A stretch of DNA of 5,399 bases, taken from contig DBSW01000006.1 of the NCBI GenBank assembly GCA_002306745.1, positions 1 to 5,399 of the forward strand, read 5' to 3'. The notes under the pieces are model-generated. The model saw only the letters and a program-made list of their open reading frames with translations, did no database searches and was not told where the DNA came from. The position numbers were made by a program, and so were the translations under genes. This DNA is from Dehalococcoidia bacterium UBA1332 (GTDB lineage Bacteria; Chloroflexota; Dehalococcoidia; Lucifugimonadales; Lucifugimonadaceae). This document shows, piece by piece, positions 1 to 5,399 of the stretch. How positions within the stretch are numbered: position 1 is the stretch's first letter; each line of letters starts with the position of its first letter.

Positions 1-897
1 CATGTTTATTGTGAAAAACCAATGGCACATTCATTATCCCAGGCTTCAGCGATGATACAAGCTCATCGTGAATCAGGTACAACCCTTATGGTTGGTGAGA
101 GTTATGTGTTTCATCACCCGAACATGGCCGCGCGTGCAGTTATCGACAGTGGCGATATTGGTGATGTATTGCATATTCGTGAAACCAAGGGCCCATGGCT
201 TATGAAACCCGAAGAATCAAAACGTCTTTCAGGTACGAATCATGAATTAAACGCTCCATGGCGGGTTGACCCGAAAATGTCTGGAGGTGGCAAGTATCCG
301 TGGATCATGGATCATGCTCCACATTTTTTTGCGACAGCCCGATATTTCGCAAACAACGCTACGGTTGATTTAATTACCGCTCACGCTCAGCGTAGACAAA
401 TATCGGACGAAAAGATATCCGGTATTGGTGCTGTCAATGGACAAGCCATAACGTCGGTTGCATGGAGCTTTAATAACGGAATAGACAGTATATGGAGTCA
501 AATAGAATCAAGTGCAGCAAGTCTTGTTGATGTTGGTTTTATGACAATCATTCATGGAACCAAGGGAAGTTTGCAAGTTTATGGTGAGGGAGGAGGTGCT
601 GCTCCGGGAAGGAAACAGGTTCCAGCAGTTATTCTGAATTGTAATGGTAGGAGCAGGGTAATTGATGCAGGTAATCTAGATGATCGCGCTTGGCAGTCCA
701 ACAATAATTATTATGATGCATCACATCAAACAGCATTAAATCACTGGATTGATTCGATTATTCAAGCAAAGCCCGTACGATATCCAGGTGAAGAAGGACG
801 TATTGATCTAGCTTCAGTCCTTGCAACTATCAAAAGTGCGGAAGAGCGAAGGTCTATTTCTCCTATTGAAATAGATGAAAATTGGACGGCTTATTGA
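1..897 (+). CDS. Gfo/Idh/MocA family NAD(P)-dependent oxidoreductase (5' partial)
   Basis: The reading frame is open from base 1, so the true start lies outside the window; the first visible residues, HVYCEKPMA, are the family's conserved EKP motif, whose Lys (visible residue 6) takes part in catalysis in characterised members. An internal ATG at 22 follows this motif and would remove it, so it is not the start. About 85-95 residues holding the Rossmann GxGxxG nucleotide-binding motif are probably missing; 298 are visible. The C-terminal alpha/beta domain is present: a Pro-containing segment near residues 35-55 (VFHHPN to GDIGDV), a GGG turn at 95-97, then Asp104 and His108 in MDHAPH, spaced as in the usual D-x-G-x-H catalytic motif but with Ala for Gly. 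The GTKGSLQVYG strand is at 186-195. Members oxidise or reduce sugars, inositols and similar hydroxy compounds in the cytoplasm; the substrate cannot be named. The stop is TGA at 895-897, and the methyltransferase follows after 50 bases on the same strand. Confidence 0.9.
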   Translation, partial: HVYCEKPMAHSLSQASAMIQAHRESGTTLMVGESYVFHHPNMAARAVIDSGDIGDVLHIRETKGPWLMKPEESKRLSGTNHELNAPWRVDPKMSGGGKYPWIMDHAPHFFATARYFANNATVDLITAHAQRRQISDEKISGIGAVNGQAITSVAWSFNNGIDSIWSQIESSAASLVDVGFMTIIHGTKGSLQVYGEGGGAAPGRKQVPAVILNCNGRSRVIDAGNLDDRAWQSNNNYYDASHQTALNHWIDSIIQAKPVRYPGEEGRIDLASVLATIKSAEERRSISPIEIDENWTAY

Positions 898-947
898 TGG
901 CACTTTCGATCGCGTAGTTAATATTTAGACAGAAAAACATATTTGTT

Positions 948-1778
948 ATGACTGATTATAGATCTGTTATAAAACAGGAAAAATACACACATGGACACCA
1001 TGAATCGGTTGTGGCAGCACACTCTGCACGTAGGGCAAGTGAGACGGCCGCATTTGTATTGCCGGAGTTAAAGTCTCCAATGCGCCTTCTTGATTTTGGT
1101 TGTGGCCCAGGAACAATCACTATTGATCTGGCTGAACATTTATTGCCTAATGGGTCAGTGCTAGGAATTGATAACTCAAAGAAAGTAATTACACAGGCCA
1201 GAAATCTGGCAGCAGAACTCGGAATTGAAAACATAGAGTTTGAAGTACGTAATATTTATGAGACGGGTTACAGCTCAGCCAGCTTTGATGCTGTTTACGG
1301 CCATCAAGTGCTCCAGCATTTATCTGATCCAGTGAAAGCCTTAAAAGAAGCATGGAGAGTCCTGAAATCGGGTGGTATCTGTGGTGTACGCGAAGTTGAC
1401 TGGGGTGCTTCCGCTGTTTTTCCATCTGATCAAAGACTTTGTAAATTTTTTGATGTTTACAACAAAGTTGCTAAGAGAAACGGTGGGGATGCGTTTGCAG
1501 GTAGGCGATTGAAACACTGGTTTATAAATGCTGGGTTCATAGATCCGACAATAACTACTTCAACTTGGACATTTGCGGAGCAAAATGCGCTCAAATGGTG
1601 GGGGGGGCAATGGGCTGACCGAATTTTAAATTCGGAAATAGGTGAGCAAGCAATAGAATACGGATTTGCTAATCAACAAGAATTAAAAGAAATATCTCAA
1701 GGTTGGCTCGACTGGCTTGAAGCAGAGGGAGCTTTTTTCGCGTTTATTCAGGTTGAAGCTATCGGAATGAAATTTTAA
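948..1778 (+). CDS. Class I SAM-dependent methyltransferase (UbiE/Methyltransf_11 type)
   Basis: A 276-residue cytoplasmic protein with the Rossmann-type methyltransferase core. The N-terminus contains YTHGHHESV (13-21), typical of a UbiE-like subgroup. Motif I, LLDFGCGPGT, is at 47-56 and binds S-adenosylmethionine. The acidic ribose-binding residue is Asp75 in GIDNS. Motif II/post-II is FDAVYGHQVLQHLSDP (113-128), and the VLKSGG turn is at 138-143, followed by REVDWG at 148-153. The C-terminal part (about 185-276) is Trp-rich (WWGGQW at 217-222, WLDW at 253-256) and probably forms the acceptor pocket; the methyl acceptor is unknown. An in-frame TAG at 915-917 and no ATG, GTG or TTG between it and 948 force the ATG start, yet no Shine-Dalgarno sequence precedes it. 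It may be co-transcribed with the upstream oxidoreductase, or read from a weak promoter in the gap (TTGATG at 894-899, 17 bases, GTTAAT at 917-922), giving a very short leader. Length is normal for the subgroup. Confidence 0.9.
   Translation: MTDYRSVIKQEKYTHGHHESVVAAHSARRASETAAFVLPELKSPMRLLDFGCGPGTITIDLAEHLLPNGSVLGIDNSKKVITQARNLAAELGIENIEFEVRNIYETGYSSASFDAVYGHQVLQHLSDPVKALKEAWRVLKSGGICGVREVDWGASAVFPSDQRLCKFFDVYNKVAKRNGGDAFAGRRLKHWFINAGFIDPTITTSTWTFAEQNALKWWGGQWADRILNSEIGEQAIEYGFANQQELKEISQGWLDWLEAEGAFFAFIQVEAIGMKF
1600..1607 (+). repeat. Run of eight G inside the methyltransferase gene
   Basis: Eight consecutive G bases span the codons for Trp218, Gly219 and Gly220. A run this long is a potential slippage site. 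The frame stays open and family-like on both sides, so in this sequence the gene is in the ON (intact) state. It may equally be a chance result of TGG and GGG codons. Confidence 0.85.
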
Positions 1779-1800
1779 TTAAACTCGTAATTAAAGATCA

Positions 1801-1855
1801 ATTAGCGGCTTATTCAATATAACGTTTCCACGTTTGCGAAAATAAGCTACTTAAT
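1801..1855. terminator. Possible bidirectional terminator (nested hairpin) between convergent genes
   Basis: The 72-base convergent gap holds an outer 7-bp perfect stem, GCTTATT (1808-1814) with AATAAGC (1841-1847). Inside it is a 5-bp stem, AACGT (1821-1825) with ACGTT (1830-1834), closing a TTCC loop. Outer ATTA (1801-1804) and TAAT (1852-1855) could add pairs after a mismatched step. The right arm overlaps the TAA stop of the minus-strand gene (1853-1851). There is no clean U-tract on either strand and the stems are AT-rich, so intrinsic termination is only plausible from the position. Confidence 0.35.
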
Positions 1856-2150
1856 CGACTATTTCAAAAATCTCGGTTTTGTGTGTGTCTGCAAGTAGTG
1901 GATAAATTTTTTCAAAAATTGATGTGATGCTCGGGGTGTTGCGTACTGAGCTTCTTGAAATTTCGTAATCAGAGATCGACTCCCATATCTGCTCTGTTTG
2001 CAACATTCCATGTGGACCATGCCATGCTTTGTATGTTTTTGGTTTGCTATATCCTGCTGTTTCCATTGCTTTGCCAGCTTCGGTTATCAAAGTAGCAAGC
2101 TTGCCACCTTTACCAGGTTTTGGAAGGTATGTACGACGAACGGCAATCAT
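1851..2150 (-). CDS. Small dimeric alpha-beta-barrel (ABM/NIPSNAP-like) protein
   Basis: A 99-residue soluble protein without signal peptide or membrane segment. The predicted order is strand (2-8, IAVRRTY), long helix (about 14-33), strand (39-44), strand (50-57, LQTEQIWE), helices (59-86) and a last strand (92-97, TEIFEI), the ferredoxin-like layout of the dimeric alpha-beta barrel superfamily. This superfamily includes ABM monooxygenases, EthD and NIPSNAP proteins. A conserved-looking core is AWHGPHG (42-48), with Trp43, His44 and His47 as candidate pocket or ligand residues, and Trp56 on the next strand. The fold call is by pattern, not alignment, and no reaction can be assigned. The start is fixed by GGAG eight bases upstream. 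The gene lies 32 bases after the flavoprotein gene on the same strand, so the two are very probably one transcript; a role as a binding or oxygenase partner of the flavoprotein is inference. Confidence 0.75.
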   Translation of the reverse strand: MIAVRRTYLPKPGKGGKLATLITEAGKAMETAGYSKPKTYKAWHGPHGMLQTEQIWESISDYEISRSSVRNTPSITSIFEKIYPLLADTHKTEIFEIVD

Positions 2151-2158
2151 AAAATGTG

Positions 2159-2162
2159 CTCC
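2159..2162 (-). promoter_or_regulatory. Ribosome binding site (GGAG) of the small alpha-beta-barrel gene
   Basis: Read on the minus strand, GTGGAG is followed after eight bases by the ATG at 2150-2148. It sits in the 32-base gap after the flavoprotein stop codon, so the second gene of the pair has its own efficient translation signal, stronger than the one before the first gene. Confidence 0.75.
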
Positions 2163-2182
2163 ACGTAGCTTGAGGCGAACTC

Positions 2183-3331
2183 CTAAACTTTGAAATTACG
2201 CCAGTTCTTTTCGAATCTTACTTTGCTTTTCATTTTGGAGGTAGTTGGTTCACTTAGAATTGTGACTGGTCCGCCATTCGCAAGAAATTCTCCTCCAACA
2301 GTTGCTGATCGATTGCCGGAGTAAGCTAGGTAGCAGAACCCGACTCCGTCATATGGTTCAGGATCTTCCGATTTATTGATTCGTTTTCCAATAATTTCTC
2401 CAACTTTTGACCCTTGAGCGGCAGCAAAAACTCCAGCTTTTGGGATGCTGAATTCTCCGGCTGGAACAACGTTTACATCTCCGATAGCGAACACATTGCT
2501 TATGGAGGTTTCTAGTGTTCCTGAGTTTACCGGGACCCAAGGTTTGTCCTTAGCGATCCCAGACATTGCAACCACATCTGGTAGCTTGTGAACAGGAACA
2601 GTAGCAATAACGTCCGCTGTAGTAAAAGACCCATTGCTAAAATTAGCCTCCCTACCATCTATGGAAACCTCAGTTACGCCTGCGCTGGTTACAAGTTCGA
2701 TACCGCGCTTTTCGAGGGCGTTTCTAACTTTCATGGAGGCGTCTTTTCCAGCTACTCCAAGTGGTCCTGGCTCGGGTATGTAAACAGATATTTCAAGATC
2801 TTTCCGAATGCCTTTATGCCCGGCCCACCAGTGCAGAATCATGGCTGTTTCGAAAGGAGCTGGCGGGCACTTGTATGGTGGTTTCGAAGCAGCTAGAACG
2901 ATTTTCCCTCGTTTTATCCTAGTTAGTCTGCGACGTAGGCGGCGCGCTTGGTTGAAGTCATAAAATGAGTAAGCACCTTTAGCTCCCGGCACAGCATCCC
3001 AGTCGTAGGCGGCGCCAAGGGCTATGACTAGGTAATCGTAATTGAAGGTACCAGATGACGTTATAACTTCCTGCGCATCAGTATCTATTGACTCGATATT
3101 TGCTTGGATAAATTTTATGCCTCGATTCGTGAGCCTTCCTAGTGAACGCCCAGTTTTATTTGTTTCGCGTTCACCCACAATTAGTAAAGGGTTCATTCCA
3201 CAAAGGTGCGAGACTCGGTCTTTGTCGATGACTGTTATTTCGTGGGCCGAGTCGAGAGCGGATCTTGCGTTTATCGCTGACTGGACTCCACCGAAGCCAC
3301 CACCTAGAACTAAAACTTTCTTTCCAGCCAT
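2183..3331 (-). CDS. FAD-dependent oxidoreductase of the FCSD / sulfide:quinone reductase-like group
   Basis: A 382-residue pyridine-nucleotide-disulfide-type flavoprotein. The N-terminal FAD-binding fold has VLVLGGGFGG (6-15, GxGxxG at 10-15) with the acidic strand end VIDKD (34-38). YDYLVIALGA (98-107) matches the ATG-like motif, and NVFAIGDV (279-286) is the second FAD motif with Asp285. PPYKCPPAPFE (151-161) is the signature of flavocytochrome c sulfide dehydrogenase flavoprotein subunits and their SQR relatives, giving Cys155. Cys333 in VGFCYLAYSG sits where the second redox cysteine falls in that family, so a disulfide-active site is likely. A third Cys, Cys44, lies in SHLCGMNP. The C-terminus (KVRFEKNWRNF, 370-380) matches the basic tail of the group. 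There is no signal peptide, Tat motif or membrane helix, so it should be cytoplasmic or peripheral. Electron acceptor and substrate (sulfide, other sulfur species, quinone, NAD) are not determined. No cytochrome c or Sox gene is nearby. Only a weak GGGG-type ribosome site precedes the ATG. Confidence 0.87.
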   Translation of the reverse strand: MAGKKVLVLGGGFGGVQSAINARSALDSAHEITVIDKDRVSHLCGMNPLLIVGERETNKTGRSLGRLTNRGIKFIQANIESIDTDAQEVITSSGTFNYDYLVIALGAAYDWDAVPGAKGAYSFYDFNQARRLRRRLTRIKRGKIVLAASKPPYKCPPAPFETAMILHWWAGHKGIRKDLEISVYIPEPGPLGVAGKDASMKVRNALEKRGIELVTSAGVTEVSIDGREANFSNGSFTTADVIATVPVHKLPDVVAMSGIAKDKPWVPVNSGTLETSISNVFAIGDVNVVPAGEFSIPKAGVFAAAQGSKVGEIIGKRINKSEDPEPYDGVGFCYLAYSGNRSATVGGEFLANGGPVTILSEPTTSKMKSKVRFEKNWRNFKV

Positions 3332-3388
3332 GCTTTTTGTGCCCCGGATATAGTTATTGTCGATACAAAGTAAGGATCTTCGCGCCAG

Positions 3389-3415
3389 CTTATCGTTTTT
3401 TGTAGGCAGTGTTAA
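3389..3415 (-). promoter_or_regulatory. Tentative promoter for the minus-strand flavoprotein unit
   Basis: On the minus strand TTAACA (3415-3410) resembles a -35 box (5 of 6 to TTGACA) and is followed by CGATAAGC, whose GATAAG (3394-3389) resembles a -10 box, but at a short 15-base spacing. The divergent 239-base gap must hold a promoter for this unit, but this particular assignment is weak. Confidence 0.22.
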
Positions 3416-3446
3416 TTGGCATTTAGTGCAGTTGTAAAAACTTACT

Positions 3447-3475
3447 TTGATTTACTATGCCAATAATTAGATAAT
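3447..3475 (+). promoter_or_regulatory. Sigma70-type promoter for the secernin gene
   Basis: TTGATT (3447-3452, 4 of 6 to TTGACA) is separated by an exact 17-base spacer from GATAAT (3470-3475, 5 of 6 to TATAAT). Transcription would start near 3482 and give a leader of about 88 bases before the TTG start. It is the best promoter match I found by eye in the window. The remainder of the 3332-3570 gap holds AT-rich sequence with no further gene. Confidence 0.5.
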
Positions 3476-3556
3476 TTGTTCTTTTGTTAGATATGTTATT
3501 TATGGCTTTTGGTCATTACAACTTGTGTGTTAATCGGGATATGAGATAGATGAATT

Positions 3557-3561
3557 AGGAG
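3557..3561 (+). promoter_or_regulatory. Ribosome binding site (AGGAG) that fixes a TTG start
   Basis: AGGAG lies nine bases before TTG at 3571. An in-frame TAG at 3556-3558 overlaps it, so translation cannot begin further upstream. The next ATG in frame (codon 24) falls after the catalytic cysteine codon. Together these make TTG 3571 the initiation codon. Confidence 0.85.
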
Positions 3562-3570
3562 ACATACTTA

Positions 3571-4917
3571 TTGGGTACGAAATCTAATACCGTTTCATCC
3601 TCAGATCATTGGGATCACTGGATTGAATCTTGTGACACCATGGTTGCACTGAGTCCATCAACTTGTGACAGAAATACAGTTTTTGCCAAAAACAGTGATC
3701 GGCCTCAGGAAGAAACACAACCTTTGGTGATGGTATCGGCAGCAAACCATGAGGGTGGTTTTGCAGGTGCACAATTTGTCGATGTTCCACAGATCAGTCA
3801 TACCTATAGACACGTAGGATCTAAGCCTTATTGGTGTGCAGGCTATGAACATGGATACAACGAGCACCAAGTCGTCATTGGTAATGAAGCTTTGCCTTCT
3901 TTGTTACCCGAGACCGGAGAACCAAAACTGATAGGGATGGAGGTTTTGCGATTCGGATTAGAGCGCTCAAAATCCGCTGTTGAAGCTGTTGAAGTCGTTA
4001 CCGGTCTTGTATCCGAGTATGGTCAGGGTAAATTTGCTAATTGTGCTGACGTACGGACTTATGACAACATATTTTTAATTGCCGATCCATGTTCAGCTTA
4101 TATTGTCGAATGTGTAGGTCACGAGTGGGCTGTAAAAGAAGTAGATAGCTTTGCGTCAATATCGAATGTAGGGCAGATTGGCACTGATCATAAAATGGTC
4201 TCTGACGGAGCAGTTCAGAAAGCCATTGAACTTGAATTATTTTCTCCAAATTCAAAACAATCATTTGCGTTCGGCGATGTGTTTTCGGACTCCGCTAATT
4301 CTAATAGCGGATTAATCAGGCAGTGTCGGTCTGATGCTATGCTGAGGAGCGCAAACGGCAACATCGATGTCAGATCAATGATGCAAGTATTGACTGATCA
4401 TTCAGATGGAGAGAATCCGGAAGAAGACTATGTTGTTGATATTACGGGTGATGTTTCGATATGCCTTCACCGTACCAAAACAGAACCTAGAGGTGCATCA
4501 ACTGCCAGTCTGATCGCGGATCTTTGTGCAACAGGTGAAAGGCTACCGGTGTACTGGACGGGCATGTACTCACCATGTATGACAGTATTCCTGCCACAGT
4601 TTATCGAGGGTGATTTGCCGATTGATTTATCAATCGGAGATAAAAGAGAAAGTGCATACAGTCCGTGGTGGGACTTTTACCGTTTGACTCACTATGGAAT
4701 AGCTGCAGGACCTGAAATACGGCGTGAAATTTGGTCCGAATTAACCTCGTTGCAAAATGAGTTATTTGAATCGGCTTATTATATGGCGGAAAAAGCTCAG
4801 GATTTGATTGCTAACGATTTAGAAAATAATGCCTCAACTATACTTACCAATTACATGGAAGAAAATTTTCGACGCGTTATCACTAAAGTAAAATCCTTGA
4901 TTCCTGACTCTAACTGA
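3571..4917 (+). CDS. Secernin-family / C69-type Ntn hydrolase
   Basis: A 448-residue protein with the full secernin pattern. SCDTMVALSPST (20-31) gives the predicted N-terminal nucleophile Cys21. VFAKNSDRP (37-45) is the family hallmark after the nucleophile. YNEHQVVIGNEAL (96-108) is the second conserved block; GMEVLRFGLERS (122-133) and DNIFLIADPCSAYIVEC (165-181) follow, with SISNVGQIGTDHKMVS (196-211) next. The C-terminal half has CLHRT (298-302), RGASTASLIADL (307-318) and SPCMTVFLPQF (334-344), and ends in a charged helical tail (about 385-440). Secernins are relatives of the choloylglycine hydrolase and dipeptidase A enzymes, cytoplasmic cysteine Ntn hydrolases that expose the Cys as the first residue after Met removal or self-cleavage. 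Here 20 residues precede Cys21, so cleavage between Ser20 and Cys21 is expected if it is active. Substrate is unknown; peptidase or amide hydrolysis is inference. It starts with TTG, is probably transcribed alone, and is slightly longer than human secernins (about 415-425). Confidence 0.9.
   Translation: MGTKSNTVSSSDHWDHWIESCDTMVALSPSTCDRNTVFAKNSDRPQEETQPLVMVSAANHEGGFAGAQFVDVPQISHTYRHVGSKPYWCAGYEHGYNEHQVVIGNEALPSLLPETGEPKLIGMEVLRFGLERSKSAVEAVEVVTGLVSEYGQGKFANCADVRTYDNIFLIADPCSAYIVECVGHEWAVKEVDSFASISNVGQIGTDHKMVSDGAVQKAIELELFSPNSKQSFAFGDVFSDSANSNSGLIRQCRSDAMLRSANGNIDVRSMMQVLTDHSDGENPEEDYVVDITGDVSICLHRTKTEPRGASTASLIADLCATGERLPVYWTGMYSPCMTVFLPQFIEGDLPIDLSIGDKRESAYSPWWDFYRLTHYGIAAGPEIRREIWSELTSLQNELFESAYYMAEKAQDLIANDLENNASTILTNYMEENFRRVITKVKSLIPDSN
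3604..3621 (+). repeat. Tandem 9-base repeat encoding Asp-His-Trp twice
   Basis: GATCATTGG (3604-3612) and GATCACTGG (3613-3621) are identical at eight of nine bases and in frame, encoding DHW-DHW (residues 12-17) three residues before Cys21. The differing base is a silent His codon change. The repeat lies in the predicted propeptide of the secernin. Confidence 0.85.
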
Positions 4918-4971
4918 AACTGAAGTTTAGATTGTGTTAGTCGAATTTGATCTTATTTACCGCTAAGTTAA

Positions 4972-5000
4972 TTAATAAAACAATTTAGGATTGCTATGCT
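4972..5000 (+). promoter_or_regulatory. Candidate extended -10 promoter for the VOC-family gene
   Basis: TTAATA (4972-4977) and TATGCT (4995-5000) are separated by 17 bases, with TG at 4992-4993 forming an extended -10 (TGCTATGCT). Each hexamer matches consensus at 4 of 6. Transcription would start near 5007. A second weak pair, TTAACT (5037-5042) and TACAAA (5060-5065), also spaced by 17, is closer to the gene. The 174-base gap (4918-5091) shows no clear terminator after the secernin gene and no extra coding region. Confidence 0.35.
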
Positions 5001-5074
5001 CGTTTTCCATCACCAGTAAAGATCCCATGCATACCATTAACTTAATATATTACTCTGAATACAAACACAGCAAT

Positions 5075-5079
5075 AAGGA
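5075..5079 (+). promoter_or_regulatory. Ribosome binding site (AAGGA) of the VOC-family gene
   Basis: AAGGA stands 12 bases before the ATG at 5092, slightly far; GAGAAA closer in (from 5082) is the alternative. Either supports this ATG, which also begins exactly at the expected first strand of the fold. Confidence 0.5.
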
Positions 5080-5091
5080 TCGAGAAATACG

Positions 5092-5399
5092 ATGCCATTT
5101 AACGTAAATCATATTCACTTAAAGTCTTCTGATCCAAAGAAAACTGCTGATTGGTTTGTTGATGCTTTCAATGTTGAAGTTGTTTCAGATTCTACTCGAA
5201 GCTTTGGAGATAGATTCATTGTTACTAGAACTGAAGGTGGCCTTGCAATCAACATATCATCGGAGCGAAGCGGTGAAACGTTAGGCCCCGCGGATTCTGA
5301 CCCACACTACGGTTTAGAACATTTTGGTTTCGATACAGATGACATGGATGCCGACCTTGAAAGATTACAGCAGCTTGGAGCTAAATTGAAAGAAGGTCC
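5092..5399 (+). CDS. VOC superfamily (glyoxalase/bleomycin-resistance/dioxygenase fold) protein, 3' partial
   Basis: The frame is open to the window end, showing 102 codons plus two bases; a single-domain member usually has about 120-150 residues, so the last part is missing. The first beta-alpha-beta-beta-beta module runs from VNHIHLKSSD (5-14, His9 a candidate metal ligand) through a helix PKKTADWFVDAF (15-26) and strands RFIVTRT (41-47) and LAINISS (51-57). The second module begins with GLEHFGFDTDD (74-84, His77 the second candidate metal ligand) and a helix DADLERLQQLGA (86-97). The third acidic ligand expected near the C-terminus is outside the window. The family is cytoplasmic and includes lyases, isomerases, epimerases, extradiol dioxygenases and antibiotic-binding proteins, so the reaction cannot be named. 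The gene lies 174 bases after the secernin gene with its own candidate promoter. Confidence 0.85.
   Translation, partial: MPFNVNHIHLKSSDPKKTADWFVDAFNVEVVSDSTRSFGDRFIVTRTEGGLAINISSERSGETLGPADSDPHYGLEHFGFDTDDMDADLERLQQLGAKLKEG

Noticed and set aside
956..1425. Two overlapping open frames of 92 and 78 codons on the minus strand
   Set aside because: Both are antisense to the conserved SAM-binding core of the methyltransferase and show no protein family features.
2588..2896. Open frame of 102 codons on the plus strand
   Set aside because: It lies fully opposite the flavoprotein gene, has no family motif, and its composition follows the antisense of conserved FAD and cysteine motifs. It is a shadow frame.
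3042..3353. Open frame of 103 codons on the plus strand
   Set aside because: It is antisense to the FAD-binding N-terminus of the flavoprotein, with no recognisable domain or ribosome site.
3430..3523. Eight-base inverted repeat AGTTGTAA (3430-3437) and TTACAACT (3516-3523) flanking the secernin promoter
   Set aside because: It could suggest paired operator half-sites, but the arms are 78 bases apart, do not extend, and an 8-bp match somewhere in a 239-base AT-rich gap is expected fairly often by chance.
3584..4264. Three minus-strand open frames of 68-75 codons opposite the secernin gene
   Set aside because: They are rich in Cys and His from antisense reading, with no motif and no ribosome site; the plus strand is clearly coding.
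4912..4940. Possible hairpin after the secernin stop (AAACT and AGTTT)
   Set aside because: The arms are separated by only two bases, too short a loop, and no U-tract follows; not a supportable terminator.
1..5399. Defence system, mobile element or CRISPR array
   Set aside because: No nuclease, helicase, transposase, integrase, toxin-antitoxin pair or spaced direct repeats are visible; all genes fit ordinary enzyme families.

Overview
The window is a bacterial chromosomal segment that by eye is AT-leaning, with GC roughly in the low to mid 40s percent (not computed). It holds six protein genes, two of them cut by the window edges. All belong to soluble, mostly catabolic or redox enzyme families. 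I found no rRNA, tRNA, CRISPR array, transposase, integrase or phage gene. The mix of a Gfo/Idh/MocA oxidoreductase, a UbiE-like methyltransferase, an FCSD/SQR-like flavoprotein, a small alpha-beta barrel protein, a secernin and a VOC protein resembles free-living environmental (for example marine) bacteria with expanded catabolic families. A SAR202-type Chloroflexota or similar marine lineage is possible, but the sequence does not settle the taxonomy.

Layout. Positions 1-1778, plus strand: the C-terminal three quarters of a Gfo/Idh/MocA oxidoreductase (1-897), then after 50 bases a class I SAM-dependent methyltransferase (948-1778) carrying a run of eight G. Positions 1779-1850 are a short convergent gap with a nested weak hairpin. 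Positions 1851-3331, minus strand: a two-gene unit read from right to left, with a soluble flavoprotein of the sulfide dehydrogenase/quinone reductase superfamily (3331 to 2183), a 32-base gap, then a 99-residue dimeric alpha-beta-barrel-like protein (2150 to 1851) with a strong ribosome binding site. Positions 3332-3570 are a divergent regulatory gap. Positions 3571-4917, plus strand: a secernin-family (peptidase C69-type) Ntn hydrolase that starts with TTG and has its predicted nucleophile at Cys21. Positions 4918-5091 are a second promoter-bearing gap, and 5092-5399 is the first 102 codons of a VOC/glyoxalase-fold protein.

How the genes may work together. The minus-strand pair is the best-supported functional unit. 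The rest are probably separate transcription units with no shared pathway that can be shown from the sequence. The most notable points are the secernin N-terminus (a 20-residue pre-sequence with a tandem Asp-His-Trp repeat just ahead of the catalytic Cys) and the orphan flavoprotein, which keeps the redox cysteine pair of flavocytochrome c sulfide dehydrogenase without a cytochrome partner or export signal. I see no clear evidence of a wholly new biological system here.
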